A stretch of 64,000 nt of DNA from Salinimonas profundi (lineage in GTDB: Bacteria > Pseudomonadota > Gammaproteobacteria > Enterobacterales > Alteromonadaceae): the NCBI RefSeq assembly GCF_014750655.1, contig NZ_JABBXD010000002.1:199184-263183 (forward strand), written 5' to 3'. Both the position numbers and the translations under genes were made by a program. Below, in pieces: positions 49,132 to 59,591 of the stretch. How positions within the stretch are numbered: the first letter of the stretch is position 1; every line of letters begins with the position of its first letter. The notes below the pieces were generated by a model. That model was not told the DNA's origin, did no database searches, and saw only the letters and a list, made by a program, of their open reading frames with translations.

Positions 49132-50305
49132 ATGGATCCTGACCCAGCAAGCGCCATTATCCGTCAGCCTTATTGTCTTGGTCTCTCTGGAAAGCCGCTT
49201 TGCTGAAAAGCTAAGTGCCAACTTCATGTATCGGCTGTGGTTGCTTGTTCCCGCTATTCTGATACTGAACAATATACCGGCCGGCATCATCTCGCTACCG
49301 GCAGAGAATATTAGCTATTTTGTTGTGGGCACAGAGCCAACACTGAAACAAAGTGACATCAGCTGGCTGCTGACTATCTGGTTCGGTGGCGCGGTGGCGC
49401 TGATCTCCTATATCCTTTATTTTCATTTTCGTATTTTCCGGACACTGGTACCCACCGATCATAAGCGCCCTCAGGTTTATACCTCTGCGAAAATTAGCTC
49501 GCCTATGTTATTTGGTACGCTCAACCCCAGAATTCTGGTGCCTGCGCAGTTCTCGTCACAATTTAATTTGCAGGAACAAGCGCTGATTTTAAAGCACGAA
49601 AATATGCACTGGCGTCACTACGACCATATCTGGAATTTTCTTGCTTTATGTTTGCTGATCACCTTTTGGTTTAACCCGCTTCTATGGCTGGCAGTGAAAT
49701 CATTCAGAACCAGTCAGGAGATAGCCTGCGATGCTGCGGTGCTAAAACGCAGTTCACCTGATGAGAAATATACGTATGCAAAAGCACTTGTGCAGTGTGC
49801 TGAGCATTCCTCACGACACATTACTCTTTACCCTACACTAAGAGATAAAAGTACAATGCTTAAACGTCTACATGCGATTAAAAACCCTACAACAATTAAT
49901 AAGGCCACAATCATTGCGTCGGTTCTTGTAGCGGGTGCGTTATGTACCAATACCGCGCTGGCAAAATTCTCAACGCCACCGATTGAACACGATGAGGTTA
50001 ATAAAGCTGCACCAGTAAAGCGTGTGAACCCGGTTTATCCGCAACAGGCGATGAACAATGAGATGGAAGGTGAAGTCGTACTACAGTTTGATATCACAGA
50101 AAGTGGTGCTACTGACAATATTACCGTTGTTCAATCATCACCGGAAGGTGTCTTCGACAAAAGCGCAGTTAATGCACTGAAACAATGGAAATATAAGCCC
50201 CGTATTCAGGGCGGTGCCGCGCAACGTCAAAACGGACTGTTGGTTCAGCTGGATTTCAGGCTCGGCCCACCTGAACCGACGGAAGATGACAACACAGCAA
50301 AATAA
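49124..50305 (+). CDS. M56 (BlaR1-type) membrane metalloprotease with C-terminal TonB domain
   Basis: 393 aa. N-terminal helices (about 8-58 and 80-105) and a further helix pair around 168-185 embed the M56 zinc protease motif HENMH (His158, Glu159, His162). One more helix (about 262-280) leads to a TonB C-terminal domain (about 300-375: NPVYPQQAMNNEMEGEVVLQF ... ALKQWKYKP). In BlaR1 this place is taken by a penicillin-binding sensor; here a TonB-like domain faces the periplasm. It probably senses an envelope signal and cleaves the BlaI-like repressor encoded just before it. Confidence 0.9.
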   Translation: MIEWILTQQAPLSVSLIVLVSLESRFAEKLSANFMYRLWLLVPAILILNNIPAGIISLPAENISYFVVGTEPTLKQSDISWLLTIWFGGAVALISYILYFHFRIFRTLVPTDHKRPQVYTSAKISSPMLFGTLNPRILVPAQFSSQFNLQEQALILKHENMHWRHYDHIWNFLALCLLITFWFNPLLWLAVKSFRTSQEIACDAAVLKRSSPDEKYTYAKALVQCAEHSSRHITLYPTLRDKSTMLKRLHAIKNPTTINKATIIASVLVAGALCTNTALAKFSTPPIEHDEVNKAAPVKRVNPVYPQQAMNNEMEGEVVLQFDITESGATDNITVVQSSPEGVFDKSAVNALKQWKYKPRIQGGAAQRQNGLLVQLDFRLGPPEPTEDDNTAK

Positions 50306-50338
50306 TGGAAGGAGGCTAAGCCTCCTTCCATTATTTTT
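50302..50338. terminator. Bidirectional terminator between the M56-TonB and hybrid kinase genes
   Basis: Fourteen-base-pair stem AATGGAAGGAGGCT/AGCCTCCTTCCATT (50304-50332) with T5 on the right, between convergent genes. Confidence 0.9.
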
Positions 50339-51941
50339 GCGGCACAAAAGCAGTAAGTACCTCTATCAATCTGGTTTTGTCGATAGGTTTGGTAATAAAA
50401 CTTTGAATGCCACGCTTATCATTTTGACTGTCATCAGCCTCGAATACATCCGCCGATAATGCAACCACCGGGGTTGATATCCCAAGTTTGCGAATCTGTG
50501 CGGTTGCTTCCCAGCCGTTGATTCCCGGAAGATTTAAATCCATAAAGATTAAATCATAAGATTTGGACCGGGCCATTGAGACTCCCTCTTCGCCAGTTTC
50601 AGCTAAATCAATAGCAATGCCTAATGAGTGAAAAACAGCCTTTGCCACCTCCTGATTAATGAGATTGTCCTCAATTACCAGTACCGCAGCTTCTTTATCA
50701 AAGATGCCGGGACTTGCCGCCCTGCTCTCGTCTTTGCTGGTACCTGAGGTAAGAGGAAGGTCAATTTCAACTGTCGTGCCCACACCCAGTTCGCTTTTAA
50801 GATGTATATCTCCCTGCATTAGCGCAACCAGTGCTTTGGTAATAGCTAACCCAAGGCCACTGCCCTCAGTTTCTTTATATTTGCCCACCTGGGTGAATTT
50901 ATCAAAAAGCAGTGAAACATCTTCCTGGTCGATCCCAACGCCATTATCCGAGACAATGAGAAACAGCCGCTGCTCACTACAGTGAACGGTAAGCGAAACC
51001 TTGCCACCTGCGGGTGTAAACTTAATAGCATTACTGAGCAGATTCAAAATGACCTGACTGAGCTTCGACTCATCATAAAATAATACAGGGGGAACGTTCT
51101 TATCCAGCGCAATGGTAAACTCAACGCCTCGCTGCTGCGCCCTGGGTTTCATCATGCCACGTAGTGAGTCAACAAAGTCTCTGGTATTAATATTCTGAGC
51201 AGAAATATCCATCTTTCCTGCTTCGATCTTATTTAAATCCAATACAGAGTTCACCAGATCAAGCAGCCGCTTACCGCTGTAATTAATGTGAGTCATGTAC
51301 TCTTTAAACATAGCCGGAACTGATACCCCTTCGGCCTCCTCCAACATCAGTTGATTCAGCGTAATAATCGCGTTCAGCGGCGTTCTGAATTCATGGCTTA
51401 TGGTAGACAAAAAATCTGTTTTACGTTCATTTGCCTTATCTAACTGCCGTACTTTAAGACGTAGCTCAAGCTGTGATACCACGGCTCGTCCCAGAATAGC
51501 GAGCGCTTCTCGCTGGTGGGCATTTAATTGCTGAGGTTGATCGCTGATGGTACAAAGCGTTCCTATCGCATGCCCTGCAGAGGAAATAAGTGGCGCGCCG
51601 GCATAAAATCGTATATTGGGATCGGATGTCACCAGCGGATTATCGCAAAACCGATCATCCTTATGCGTATCAGGTACCTCGAAGATGTCGTCTTCGAGAA
51701 TAGCGTGAGCGCAAAATGCGATATCTCGGCTGGTTTCTGATGCATCAAGCCCGACTTTGGATTTAAACCACTGACGTTTTGCATCCACCAGGCTTATCAA
51801 CGATATAGGTGTACCGCATATTTGTGACGCGATACGCGTAAAATCATCAAAAACATCTTCAGCGTCAGTGTCAAGAATGTCGTACTGATATAACGCTTCC
51901 AGACGTTCGCTTTCATTTTTCGGTTCGGGGGCGATACGCAT
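50331..51941 (-). CDS. Hybrid sensor histidine kinase: GAF, HisKA, HATPase, receiver
   Basis: 536 aa. GAF domain (about 25-165, with QWFKSKVGLDASETSRDIAFCAHAI, a widespread GAF sensor motif), a HisKA box with phospho-accepting His183 (STISHEFRTPLN), the HATPase motifs (NAIKFTPAGG, SDNGVGI, GSGLGLAI), and a C-terminal receiver with VLVIEDN, FMDLNLPG (phospho-Asp) and the conserved KP dyad. No membrane helix, so it is cytosolic. There is no HPt domain or separate regulator beside it, so its partner must be elsewhere. Its stop codon lies in the shared terminator. Confidence 0.93.
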   Translation of the reverse strand: MRIAPEPKNESERLEALYQYDILDTDAEDVFDDFTRIASQICGTPISLISLVDAKRQWFKSKVGLDASETSRDIAFCAHAILEDDIFEVPDTHKDDRFCDNPLVTSDPNIRFYAGAPLISSAGHAIGTLCTISDQPQQLNAHQREALAILGRAVVSQLELRLKVRQLDKANERKTDFLSTISHEFRTPLNAIITLNQLMLEEAEGVSVPAMFKEYMTHINYSGKRLLDLVNSVLDLNKIEAGKMDISAQNINTRDFVDSLRGMMKPRAQQRGVEFTIALDKNVPPVLFYDESKLSQVILNLLSNAIKFTPAGGKVSLTVHCSEQRLFLIVSDNGVGIDQEDVSLLFDKFTQVGKYKETEGSGLGLAITKALVALMQGDIHLKSELGVGTTVEIDLPLTSGTSKDESRAASPGIFDKEAAVLVIEDNLINQEVAKAVFHSLGIAIDLAETGEEGVSMARSKSYDLIFMDLNLPGINGWEATAQIRKLGISTPVVALSADVFEADDSQNDKRGIQSFITKPIDKTRLIEVLTAFVPQK

Positions 51942-52073
51942 ACAGCAGGCTACTTAAAATGAAGTTGATAGAAAGCTCGTGTTCACACTATAGACCTGTT
52001 AATCTCTGATGCCAGTCATCGGTATAACTTACTGTTGACTAAAGCGCCTCAGTCAGCTGACTGCAGACCACCG

Positions 52074-52967
52074 TCACCGGTTTACATTTGTACCGCGAGG
52101 CTGATGCCACAACGCTTTATCTTCAAGCGGTGTTTCTTCAGGTAATGCCGGATTATCCAGCATAAAGATTTGCCGTTTGTCGAGCTCAAGCCTTTTGAAT
52201 GTTTCCTGATAAGTAGACTCGAACAGCGCATCAAACGAGCCATCTTCAATAGCGCGTTGTAAGCCTGTCTCGATAAGACGTGCCAGAGTCGGATTTCCCC
52301 GGTTTACGAAAAAGTACATTGCCGTGGGATAGTACAATGCCAGGCGCTTTTCCAGCACAATATCGGCAGGCAGTGTGCCACTTTCAAGCTCGCTGATTAC
52401 TTCAATTACCGAACGAGGAAAAAAGCTGGCCTGGCGTGTTTGTAATATCCCCATGGCCTCTTCGTACTCTGGCACCGTAAAGACATTGAACCCGTTTGCC
52501 TGAAGGATTTTTGTATCAGGCCACTCCTCCCCCTGTACAGGCGTCATTGCTCGCAGGCCAGACTTGGAGTTAATCTGGCTAAACTGAGCCAGCTGATTTT
52601 TAGTTGTCAGAAAAACCCGCCAGCCAATCAGTCCTTTTGCAATGGGAATACGGATAGGAAGCAAGTCTCTTTCCCGCTGCACATCGGTCATGCTCCATAC
52701 CACATTCACTTCCCGGTTTTCTTTTAAGCGACGCAGTGCCTTACCCTGTAATAAAATACGCTCGGAAGGTAACAGTGAGTACTTAACGCCGGTTTTTTCT
52801 AATGCCAGTGTCAACAGTGCCACCGGGTATTCTGCGCGCATATCATTTTCGCTCAGGGGACGCGGGTACGTTATAGACCAGAGGGCTGCCTGAGCAGGCC
52901 CCGCGTGTAGCATCACCCAGGCAAGCAGCCCGATGTACATCCCTTTAAATCGATGTCCAAAAAGCAT
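52074..52967 (-). CDS. Periplasmic solute-binding protein-like (SBP_bac_3 type)
   Basis: 297 aa with a signal peptide ending near residue 27 (GPAQA). The rest resembles type 3 solute-binding proteins: YPVALLTLALEKTG, RLKENREVNVVWSMT, and FFVNRGNPTLARLIETGLQRAIEDGSFDALF. No ABC permease or ATPase gene is nearby, so it may be an orphan binding protein or a sensory partner. AGGAG stands seven bases before the ATG. It lies 28 bases downstream of queE on the same strand. Confidence 0.8.
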   Translation of the reverse strand: MLFGHRFKGMYIGLLAWVMLHAGPAQAALWSITYPRPLSENDMRAEYPVALLTLALEKTGVKYSLLPSERILLQGKALRRLKENREVNVVWSMTDVQRERDLLPIRIPIAKGLIGWRVFLTTKNQLAQFSQINSKSGLRAMTPVQGEEWPDTKILQANGFNVFTVPEYEEAMGILQTRQASFFPRSVIEVISELESGTLPADIVLEKRLALYYPTAMYFFVNRGNPTLARLIETGLQRAIEDGSFDALFESTYQETFKRLELDKRQIFMLDNPALPEETPLEDKALWHQPRGTNVNR

Positions 52968-52995
52968 TTTCCACTCCTGGCAAACTTAGCTTCAT

Positions 52996-53673
52996 TTATT
53001 CAATACCGATGTATTTATGTGTTTGCAACGACAAACGCCAGTTTCGCGAAATACACGTTTTTATTGCAAGATCCGTGGCGCGCTCCTGCTGACTTATTGG
53101 CTGCAGACAGATATGCGGGCAGGCATTATCTAGCTGAGCCAATAACGCATCAAGTTCATCAATATGCTTTTGCATTGCCACCGGATGCTTTATTTCATTG
53201 GCGCGATTTAACGCACTTTTTAAAACCGGTAACCCGCCCTTCATATCGACTTTAGGTGACACTGTCACCCATGTCTCAGGAGCACAGCGAACCTCATATG
53301 TGCCACTGGTTTCAATCTGAGTTGTGAAACCATTATCGTGAAGGAGCCGTGTCACCTCAACTAAATCATACATACAAGGTTCACCACCGGTAATAACGAC
53401 GTGTTTTGCCTGATACCCCTGCTCATTAAACAACGCCAGAATTGCCTGTCCGTCTGTATTGAAAAACGCTTCGCTTTCTTTGGTTTTGGTTATTACGTTT
53501 TCGGAGGTTGTCAGAAAAGCATCATCCAACGTCCAGGTATGCTTGGTGTCACACCATGGACAACCGACCGGGCACCCCTGTAGGCGGATAAAAATTGATG
53601 GCACCCCGGTATAAACCCCTTCACCCTGGATGGTCTCAAACATTTCGTTAATACTAAGTTGCTGCGCGCCCAA
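52996..53673 (-). CDS. queE: 7-carboxy-7-deazaguanine synthase QueE
   Basis: 225-aa radical SAM enzyme. The cluster ligands are Cys34, Cys38 and Cys41 (CPVGCPWC, the CxxxCxxC form usual for this family), followed by the SAM-binding GGEPCM. It converts carboxy-tetrahydropterin to 7-carboxy-7-deazaguanine in queuosine synthesis. It diverges from queC with about 90 bases between, so both likely share a control region. Confidence 0.95.
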   Translation of the reverse strand: MGAQQLSINEMFETIQGEGVYTGVPSIFIRLQGCPVGCPWCDTKHTWTLDDAFLTTSENVITKTKESEAFFNTDGQAILALFNEQGYQAKHVVITGGEPCMYDLVEVTRLLHDNGFTTQIETSGTYEVRCAPETWVTVSPKVDMKGGLPVLKSALNRANEIKHPVAMQKHIDELDALLAQLDNACPHICLQPISQQERATDLAIKTCISRNWRLSLQTHKYIGIE

Positions 53674-53761
53674 TCTATTCCCCTGACTACAAGTTCTCTT
53701 GCAATTTTACCAAGTTTCGTTAAAAGTTGCGGTCATTATTTATAATTACTGGTAAACCATC

Positions 53762-54427
53762 ATGTCTGAAAATGTTGTGGTTATTTATTCTGGTGGCATG
53801 GACTCGTACACCGTGCTCAACAAGGCGATTCGGGAAGGAAAAACTCCCCATGCACTTTCTTTTAATTACGGGCAGCGACATAAAAAAGAGCTCGATTATG
53901 CTGCACGGGTGTGTAACCGCCTGAGTATCCCGCATAAAGTTGTCGATATATCCAGTATTAACAGTTTGGTGGGTGGCTCTGCCCTTACCAGTGATATTGA
54001 AGTGCCAGAAGGCCATTACGAAGAGCCTTCAATGCAGACTACCGTGGTACCAAACCGCAATATGATCCTGCTCTCACTGGCAATCGGCTATGCGGTCTCT
54101 CTGGAAGCGACTAAAGTGTATTATGGGGCCCACTCCGGTGACCACGCCATTTATCCCGACTGCCGTCCTGAATTTGTTGAGAAGATGAACAGTGTGAGCA
54201 AAATTGCCAACTATACGCCGGTAGAGATTGTCACGCCCTATTTGCTTGAAAGTAAAACAGCAATATTGGCAGACGGGTTGTTTATGGGTCTTGATTACAG
54301 CGAAACCTGGACATGCTACAACGGACGAGAAAAGGCGTGCGGAAAATGCGGTGCGTGTCAGGAGCGTCTTGAAGCATTTGCCGATAACGGGGCAACGGAT
54401 CCGCTTCATTATGAAAATATCAGCTAA
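53762..54427 (+). CDS. queC: 7-cyano-7-deazaguanine synthase QueC
   Basis: 221 aa. ATP-pyrophosphatase loop SGGMDS (residues 10-15; the family usually has SGGxDS) and a zinc site made of Cys185, Cys193, Cys196 and Cys199. It turns 7-carboxy-7-deazaguanine into preQ0 using ATP and ammonia, the step after QueE. queD is not in the window. No preQ1 riboswitch is evident in the queE-queC gap. Confidence 0.96.
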   Translation: MSENVVVIYSGGMDSYTVLNKAIREGKTPHALSFNYGQRHKKELDYAARVCNRLSIPHKVVDISSINSLVGGSALTSDIEVPEGHYEEPSMQTTVVPNRNMILLSLAIGYAVSLEATKVYYGAHSGDHAIYPDCRPEFVEKMNSVSKIANYTPVEIVTPYLLESKTAILADGLFMGLDYSETWTCYNGREKACGKCGACQERLEAFADNGATDPLHYENIS

Positions 54428-54435
54428 CTGAATTA

Positions 54436-54478
54436 ATCCCGGGCGACAGTCAACAAGAATGCTGCCCGGGGCTTTATA
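54436..54478 (+). terminator. Possible terminator after queC
   Basis: CCCGGGC/GCCCGGG stem (54438-54444 with 54464-54470) with a long loop, then GCTTTATACTT. The T tract is weak. Confidence 0.45.
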
Positions 54479-54482
54479 CTTG

Positions 54483-55418
54483 TCAGGCGTACTGCTTCTG
54501 ACTTTCTGAAATAAAGTAGCTTAGTTCTTTAATACAGTGTCGTAAGACCGGGTTAAGCCGGGTATTTTTACCATTCATAACGAACAATTCGTGTTCGAAA
54601 TTGAACATCGAGCCTTGCGCAATAGGCACCAGTCCCAGACTCGCTCCCTGCTCTTTAGCAATAAAGTCCGGCAATAACGCAATGTATTCACCGGTCATGA
54701 TTGCAGACATAGCCGCATCATAAGAGTCAGAGAATGTCTGAATGGCCAGACGACGGTCATCTTCAATGTAATTACCAGAAGACAGGCCAGACAGGCCTAT
54801 AGCCGGAAAATCTTCTATTTTCACATCGTCCGGCAAGGGCGTATCACGGTATTTTGCTAAAGGATGACTCGGTGAACAGTAAAGACGCCCTTTACACTTC
54901 ACGCCGATAGGATGAAAAGTCACAGATTCAGGCTTAACCATGTCGTAGGTAGATATTACCAGATGGCATTCGCCGGACAATGCTACGTGTTCCACTTCAT
55001 TGTACAGGCGCGTCTGGATATTGACGTGAATGTCATCAAACTTTTTCATGGTACTTTTCACAGCCTTACTGACAGCAAGCTGAATTGATAGCGGTAACCC
55101 GGCCATTAGTACCAGTGTGATATGCCCGGAATAGTCATCGTGTAATGACTTCAGGTTAAAGACAAAGTTGTCGAACGCATTAAATATTCGTTTGGTTTCC
55201 TGAAATACCACTTCGCCTTCTTTGGTCATTTGAAATCCACCACGCCCGCGATGACAAAGTACCAGGTCCAGTCGCTCTTCCAGTTTTTTGATGGCCGCGC
55301 TGATGTTAGGACGTTGCATTCGAAGTACAGGCTCTGCAGCAGTAAAGCCATTACAGCTGGCCACAGCATAAAAAACCCGCAGAAGCTTGATGTCTGACTC
55401 TTGAAGTCGGTTTAACAT
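54483..55418 (-). CDS. LysR-family transcriptional regulator
   Basis: 311 aa. N-terminal helix-turn-helix (LLRVFYAVASCNGFTAAEPVLRMQRPNISAAIKKLEERL), then the periplasmic-binding-like effector domain (about 95-300). The target and inducer are unknown: there is no divergent gene beside it, and the flanking genes (queC, uvrB) are not usual LysR targets. Confidence 0.92.
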   Translation of the reverse strand: MLNRLQESDIKLLRVFYAVASCNGFTAAEPVLRMQRPNISAAIKKLEERLDLVLCHRGRGGFQMTKEGEVVFQETKRIFNAFDNFVFNLKSLHDDYSGHITLVLMAGLPLSIQLAVSKAVKSTMKKFDDIHVNIQTRLYNEVEHVALSGECHLVISTYDMVKPESVTFHPIGVKCKGRLYCSPSHPLAKYRDTPLPDDVKIEDFPAIGLSGLSSGNYIEDDRRLAIQTFSDSYDAAMSAIMTGEYIALLPDFIAKEQGASLGLVPIAQGSMFNFEHELFVMNGKNTRLNPVLRHCIKELSYFISESQKQYA

Positions 55419-55547
55419 GGAGTCACCATTTTATAGGTATAGTTATAGATACTCAAAAACCCATAATAGGCAACAGTGAAAGGGATTACAACGGGATTTT
55501 TTAAGTTTATTGAACTTGGTAGCTAAAAGAGAAGCTGGAGTGACTGA

Positions 55548-55577
55548 GGCAAGCGTATTTTTACCAATACACTTGCC
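55548..55577. other. Strong stem-loop downstream of uvrB
   Basis: GGCAAGCGTATT pairs with AATACACTTGCC (one wobble), loop of six. It lies nine bases beyond the uvrB stop, where a terminator is expected, but has no T tract on the uvrB strand. It may be a processing or stabilising hairpin. Confidence 0.5.
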
Positions 55578-55585
55578 CGCACTTT

Positions 55586-57601
55586 TTAAGAAATGGACAC
55601 CACCTGTTTGCGCAGTTGCTCAATCTCATCACGTAGGGAGCCAGCTTTTTCGAACTCCAGTTCTCTGGCATGCTCAAACATCTGTTTTTCCAGTTCTGTA
55701 ATTTTAGCCATCAGATCGGTGGCATTCGCCGGATGCTCACCTTTTTTCTTCTCGCTGACTTTGCGCAATCTCACCTTGCCCGACTTGCCATCGCTGCTAT
55801 CACCAATATCCATAATGTCGGTGATCGGCTTATTCAGACGCTGTGGTGTGAGACCATGTTCGGTATTGTAAGCCTTTTGCTTTTCACGACGACGATTGGT
55901 TTCATCCATCGCCTTTTGCATCGACTGAGTCACGGTGTCTGCGTACAATATTGCCCGTCCATTGATGTGCCTTGCCGCGCGGCCGATGGTCTGTATCAAC
56001 GAGCGCTCCGCGCGCAGGAAACCTTCTTTATCTGCATCAAGAATGGCAACCAGCGACACTTCCGGCATATCCAGTCCTTCACGCAGCAGGTTAATGCCCA
56101 CCAGCACGTCAAACTTTCCTAATCGCAAATCACGGATTATTTCCATGCGTTCGACCGTATCTATATCAGAGTGCAGATATCTGACTTTCACGCCATGCTC
56201 GTTGAGATACTCACTCAAATCTTCAGCCATGCGCTTGGTGAGTGTCGTGATAAGCACGCGCTCATCCACTTTCACGCGTTTATGAATCTCAGACAGCACA
56301 TCGTCGACCTGGGTGGCAACCGGGCGAACCTCTATCTCCGGATCCAGCAAGCCGGTCGGTCTGACAACCTGCTCAACGATATCTCCGTCACATTTTTCAA
56401 GCTCGTATTTACCCGGTGTTGCCGAGACATAAATGGTTTGGGGCGAAATTTGCTCAAATTCATCAAATTTCAGCGGACGGTTATCCAGCGCCGATGGAAG
56501 GCGGAAACCATATTCTACCAGCGTCTCCTTACGCGAACGATCGCCTTTATACATGGCGCCCACCTGCGACACGGTTACATGTGACTCATCGATAAACATA
56601 AGTCCGTCAGCCGGAAAGTAATCCAGCAACGTTGGAGGGGGTTCGCCGGGAGCACGTCCTGACAGGTAACGGGAGTAGTTTTCAATGCCGGAGCAATAAC
56701 CCAGTTCGAGCATCATTTCTATGTCGAATTGCGTGCGTTGAGATATCCGTTGCTCTTCCAGCAGTTTGCTGACCGACTTCAGTTGCTCCTTGCGCTCTTT
56801 AAGCTCTTCTTTTATTCGCTCTATAGCATCCAGAATTTTTTCGCGGGGCGTGACGTAATGCGTTTTTGGAAAAACAGTGGCTCGTACCACACTTTTTTCT
56901 ACCGCACCGGTGAGAGGATCAAAGAGACTGATCTTATCAATTTCCTCGTCAAACAATTCCACTCTAACAGCTTGTTTTTCAGAGTCAGCAGGGAATATAT
57001 CAATTACATCGCCTCTGACACGAAAATTACCCCGCTCAAACGCCAGATCGTTTCGGCTGTACTGCAACTCAGCTAAACGCCGCAGGATATCGCGTTGATC
57101 CATGGTGTCGCCCTGTCGCAAATGCAGCAGCATCTTCATGTAAGATTCCGGATCACCAAGGCCATAAATAGCAGAAACACTGGCTACAATCACAACATCC
57201 CGTCGCTCCATCAGCGCCTTTGTCGCGGACAACCGCATCTGCTCTATATGATCGTTAATCGATGAATCTTTCTCGATAAAGGTATCTGTGCTGGGAACGT
57301 ACGCTTCCGGCTGATAATAATCATAGTAAGAGACAAAATATTCGACGGCGTTATTGGGGAAAAATTCTTTCATCTCACCATATAATTGGGCGGCAAGCGT
57401 CTTGTTATGTGCAAGAATCAGCGTGGGTCGCTGTACCGACTTGATAACGTTGGCCATAGTAAATGTTTTACCAGACCCTGTTACTCCCAACAGCGTTTGA
57501 GCAGCGAGCCCACTTTCCAACCCGTCGATTAATGCATCAATCGCTTTGGGTTGATCCCCAGCTGGCTGATATTGAGAAACCAGTTCGAACCCTCGGCTCA
57601 T
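55586..57601 (-). CDS. uvrB: Excinuclease ABC subunit B UvrB
   Basis: 671 aa (E. coli UvrB 673). Walker A GVTGSGKT at residues 39-46, the damage-recognition beta-hairpin ([24 protein letters not shown]), Walker B with DESH, helicase motifs including QTIGRAARH, and the C-terminal UVR helix pair for UvrC binding. It verifies damage and loads UvrC in nucleotide excision repair. The ATG overlaps the stop of the upstream MATE gene (ATGA), so uvrB is apparently read from a MATE-uvrB transcript or from a promoter inside the MATE gene. I see no convincing SOS box near it. Confidence 0.97.
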   Translation of the reverse strand: MSRGFELVSQYQPAGDQPKAIDALIDGLESGLAAQTLLGVTGSGKTFTMANVIKSVQRPTLILAHNKTLAAQLYGEMKEFFPNNAVEYFVSYYDYYQPEAYVPSTDTFIEKDSSINDHIEQMRLSATKALMERRDVVIVASVSAIYGLGDPESYMKMLLHLRQGDTMDQRDILRRLAELQYSRNDLAFERGNFRVRGDVIDIFPADSEKQAVRVELFDEEIDKISLFDPLTGAVEKSVVRATVFPKTHYVTPREKILDAIERIKEELKERKEQLKSVSKLLEEQRISQRTQFDIEMMLELGYCSGIENYSRYLSGRAPGEPPPTLLDYFPADGLMFIDESHVTVSQVGAMYKGDRSRKETLVEYGFRLPSALDNRPLKFDEFEQISPQTIYVSATPGKYELEKCDGDIVEQVVRPTGLLDPEIEVRPVATQVDDVLSEIHKRVKVDERVLITTLTKRMAEDLSEYLNEHGVKVRYLHSDIDTVERMEIIRDLRLGKFDVLVGINLLREGLDMPEVSLVAILDADKEGFLRAERSLIQTIGRAARHINGRAILYADTVTQSMQKAMDETNRRREKQKAYNTEHGLTPQRLNKPITDIMDIGDSSDGKSGKVRLRKVSEKKKGEHPANATDLMAKITELEKQMFEHARELEFEKAGSLRDEIEQLRKQVVSIS

Positions 57602-59007
57602 AAAGTCACTTCTTCCTCACTGGCGACTGACCGGGCCTTCTGCCTTATCAGTGCGCGTTTAAACGAAATAAATGAAACAACAGCCATTAAGATGTTGGCC
57701 ACGACATTCCCCCAAAATAATCCGGGAATGTTGAACAACAGGCTACCTGCGTATGACACTGGTACGAACAACACAAACAGACGGATGATACTTAGTACCA
57801 GCGCAGTCATTGGCATGTGCATCGCATTAAAGGAAGAGCTCGTCAGTATTACAACGCCCTGCATGCCGTATCCCAGCGGAACGATAGCCAGGAACAGCGT
57901 AATTAATTGTGCGACCTCCTTTTCATTGGCGAATATTCCCGCTATCCAGTCAGACAATAACCACAGTAAGATATAAACAATAAGCTGCCAGACTAATATG
58001 AACTTAAGCGTAATCTTGTAAGCCGCCTCAACACGATCGTGGAGATTGGCTCCCACATTCTGACTGATAAGGGGCGGCAGCGTCATTGATAAGGACAAAA
58101 TGATAATACTGGCTATTGATTCGAGGCGATTACCGACGCCCCATGCTGCCACCGCTTCAGCCCCGTAGGTAGCAACCAGGCCTGTCATAACCGCGCCGGC
58201 AATCGGAGTGAGCATATTGGCACCGGCTGCCGGTAAACCTATTTTCAGTACATCACGGGCGCTTTTTATGAATTCAGTGAGGGTAAGCAGCCGTGGCACC
58301 ATCAATTCGCGCCGCACTGCTAACAGCCAGATGATCCAGGCGGCACCAAATAACCAGGCAACGAAAGTCGCAACTGCCGCGCCCTGGATTCCCATAGCCG
58401 GGACCGGGCCAAAACCAAATATAAAGATAGGATCCATGGCAGCGTTGAGCGCACCGCCCGACGCCATGATAATACTGGGTGTTCTTGTATCGCCACAGGC
58501 GCGCAGCACACTATTACCCACCATCGGTAAACTTAAAAACACGCTGGACAAGTACCACACACTCATATAATCCCTTATATAAGGCAATAAGTTGTCACTG
58601 GCATTAAGCAGCTGGAAAATAGGATCGATCAGCACATAACCGATTGCGGCCAGGACGCTTACCAGTATTACAGATAGCATCAATGAACCGGTAGCATGTA
58701 GTTTGGCTTCTTTCTTCGCGCCTGCGCCTAACAGTTTGCCAATAATAGCCGATGTCCCTATCCCCAGCCCTATATTAAGGCTGATAACAGTGAACGTAAC
58801 CGGAAAGGTAAAACTAATTGCCGCGAGTTGCTCAGTGCCAAGCAAACTGACGAAAAAGGTATCCACCAGCCCGAAACTCATCATCATTACCATACCCAGA
58901 ATCATAGGCACCGTCATTCGACGCAGTGTTTTGCCGACCTCTCCCTCGGTAAGATTCTCGTTTCGTGTTTTGGTGATTTTCTTCACGACTTTCCTATGTA
59001 AGCTCAA
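57598..59007 (-). CDS. MATE-family efflux transporter
   Basis: 469 aa with 12 predicted helices in two MatE halves (about 25-185 and 250-410). The repeated motifs [15 protein letters not shown] and [13 protein letters not shown] are typical. MATE proteins export cationic drugs or metabolites using a sodium or proton gradient. The furthest start is TTG 59007, but it has no ribosome site; GTG at 58986, preceded by AGGAAAG, is a good alternative that trims seven residues. Its stop overlaps the uvrB start by four bases. Confidence 0.92.
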   Translation of the reverse strand: MSLHRKVVKKITKTRNENLTEGEVGKTLRRMTVPMILGMVMMMSFGLVDTFFVSLLGTEQLAAISFTFPVTFTVISLNIGLGIGTSAIIGKLLGAGAKKEAKLHATGSLMLSVILVSVLAAIGYVLIDPIFQLLNASDNLLPYIRDYMSVWYLSSVFLSLPMVGNSVLRACGDTRTPSIIMASGGALNAAMDPIFIFGFGPVPAMGIQGAAVATFVAWLFGAAWIIWLLAVRRELMVPRLLTLTEFIKSARDVLKIGLPAAGANMLTPIAGAVMTGLVATYGAEAVAAWGVGNRLESIASIIILSLSMTLPPLISQNVGANLHDRVEAAYKITLKFILVWQLIVYILLWLLSDWIAGIFANEKEVAQLITLFLAIVPLGYGMQGVVILTSSSFNAMHMPMTALVLSIIRLFVLFVPVSYAGSLLFNIPGLFWGNVVANILMAVVSFISFKRALIRQKARSVASEEEVTL

Positions 59008-59418
59008 AGGTGACTATTACACAGCAGTCATCAATGTATTAAAAGTCTTATTCGATAATGAGACTATTTTTCACTGCCGCTGAAAGCAGATAAGAAAAAA
59101 GTCTGTATCTGAATGTGAACAATTAAATTTATGAAGTAACAGCGCAATGGCGAATGAACACGATAAAAACAGACAATAAAGGACAAAACGCCTTGTAATG
59201 ATGTCACTATTTATCGTACTTACGCAGTGTTTCAGTTAGATAACACTTTTTTTGTAGCTTTGAAATCGCAACATTGGCGGTAATTCATTTCCATCGATAC
59301 GTTAAATTGTGAACCGCGCGTGTTAAAAAAGTGTAATCAAAGGCTTATAGCGCTGTAATTGTGGGTAGTTATCCAGCGCTGGCGTTGAAATAACACACAA
59401 GCACTATGATGTCTAATG

Positions 59419-59591
59419 GATCTTCAACTGATCTACATTAAGATCAATTGTAAGATTTTAACCTACTGATTATTCGATATTTCTCTAAGAAGATCTCAAC
59501 CTGAACGCTTTTGGTCCGTCAACTGGATCACCAGTAATCGGAGAGTTCAGGCGCACTATCAACATAGTTATCCACAGTTTTAGTGGATAAC
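59419..59591. promoter_or_regulatory. DnaA-box dyad with GATC cluster (datA/DARS/ori-like candidate)
   Basis: TTATCCACA (59568-59576) is a perfect DnaA box. On the other strand AGTGGATAA (59582-59590) is a box with one mismatch; together they make a perfect inverted repeat GTTATCCAC-N7-GTGGATAAC. Just upstream are GATC at 59419, 59430, 59442, 59492 and 59526, the first three spaced 11 and 12 bases, as favoured by SeqA. This combination is typical of DnaA-binding control regions. A simple repressor dyad is the alternative. Confidence 0.5.

Noticed and set aside
53674..53761. PreQ1 riboswitch between queE and queC
   Set aside because: No pseudoknot-like hairpin with an A-rich tail was found; the short gap looks like plain divergent promoters.
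59074..59089. CTG-N10-CAG, a possible LexA (SOS) box before the MATE-uvrB unit
   Set aside because: Only the outer six bases match; the interior (CCGCTGAAAG) lacks the T/A-rich core of functional boxes.
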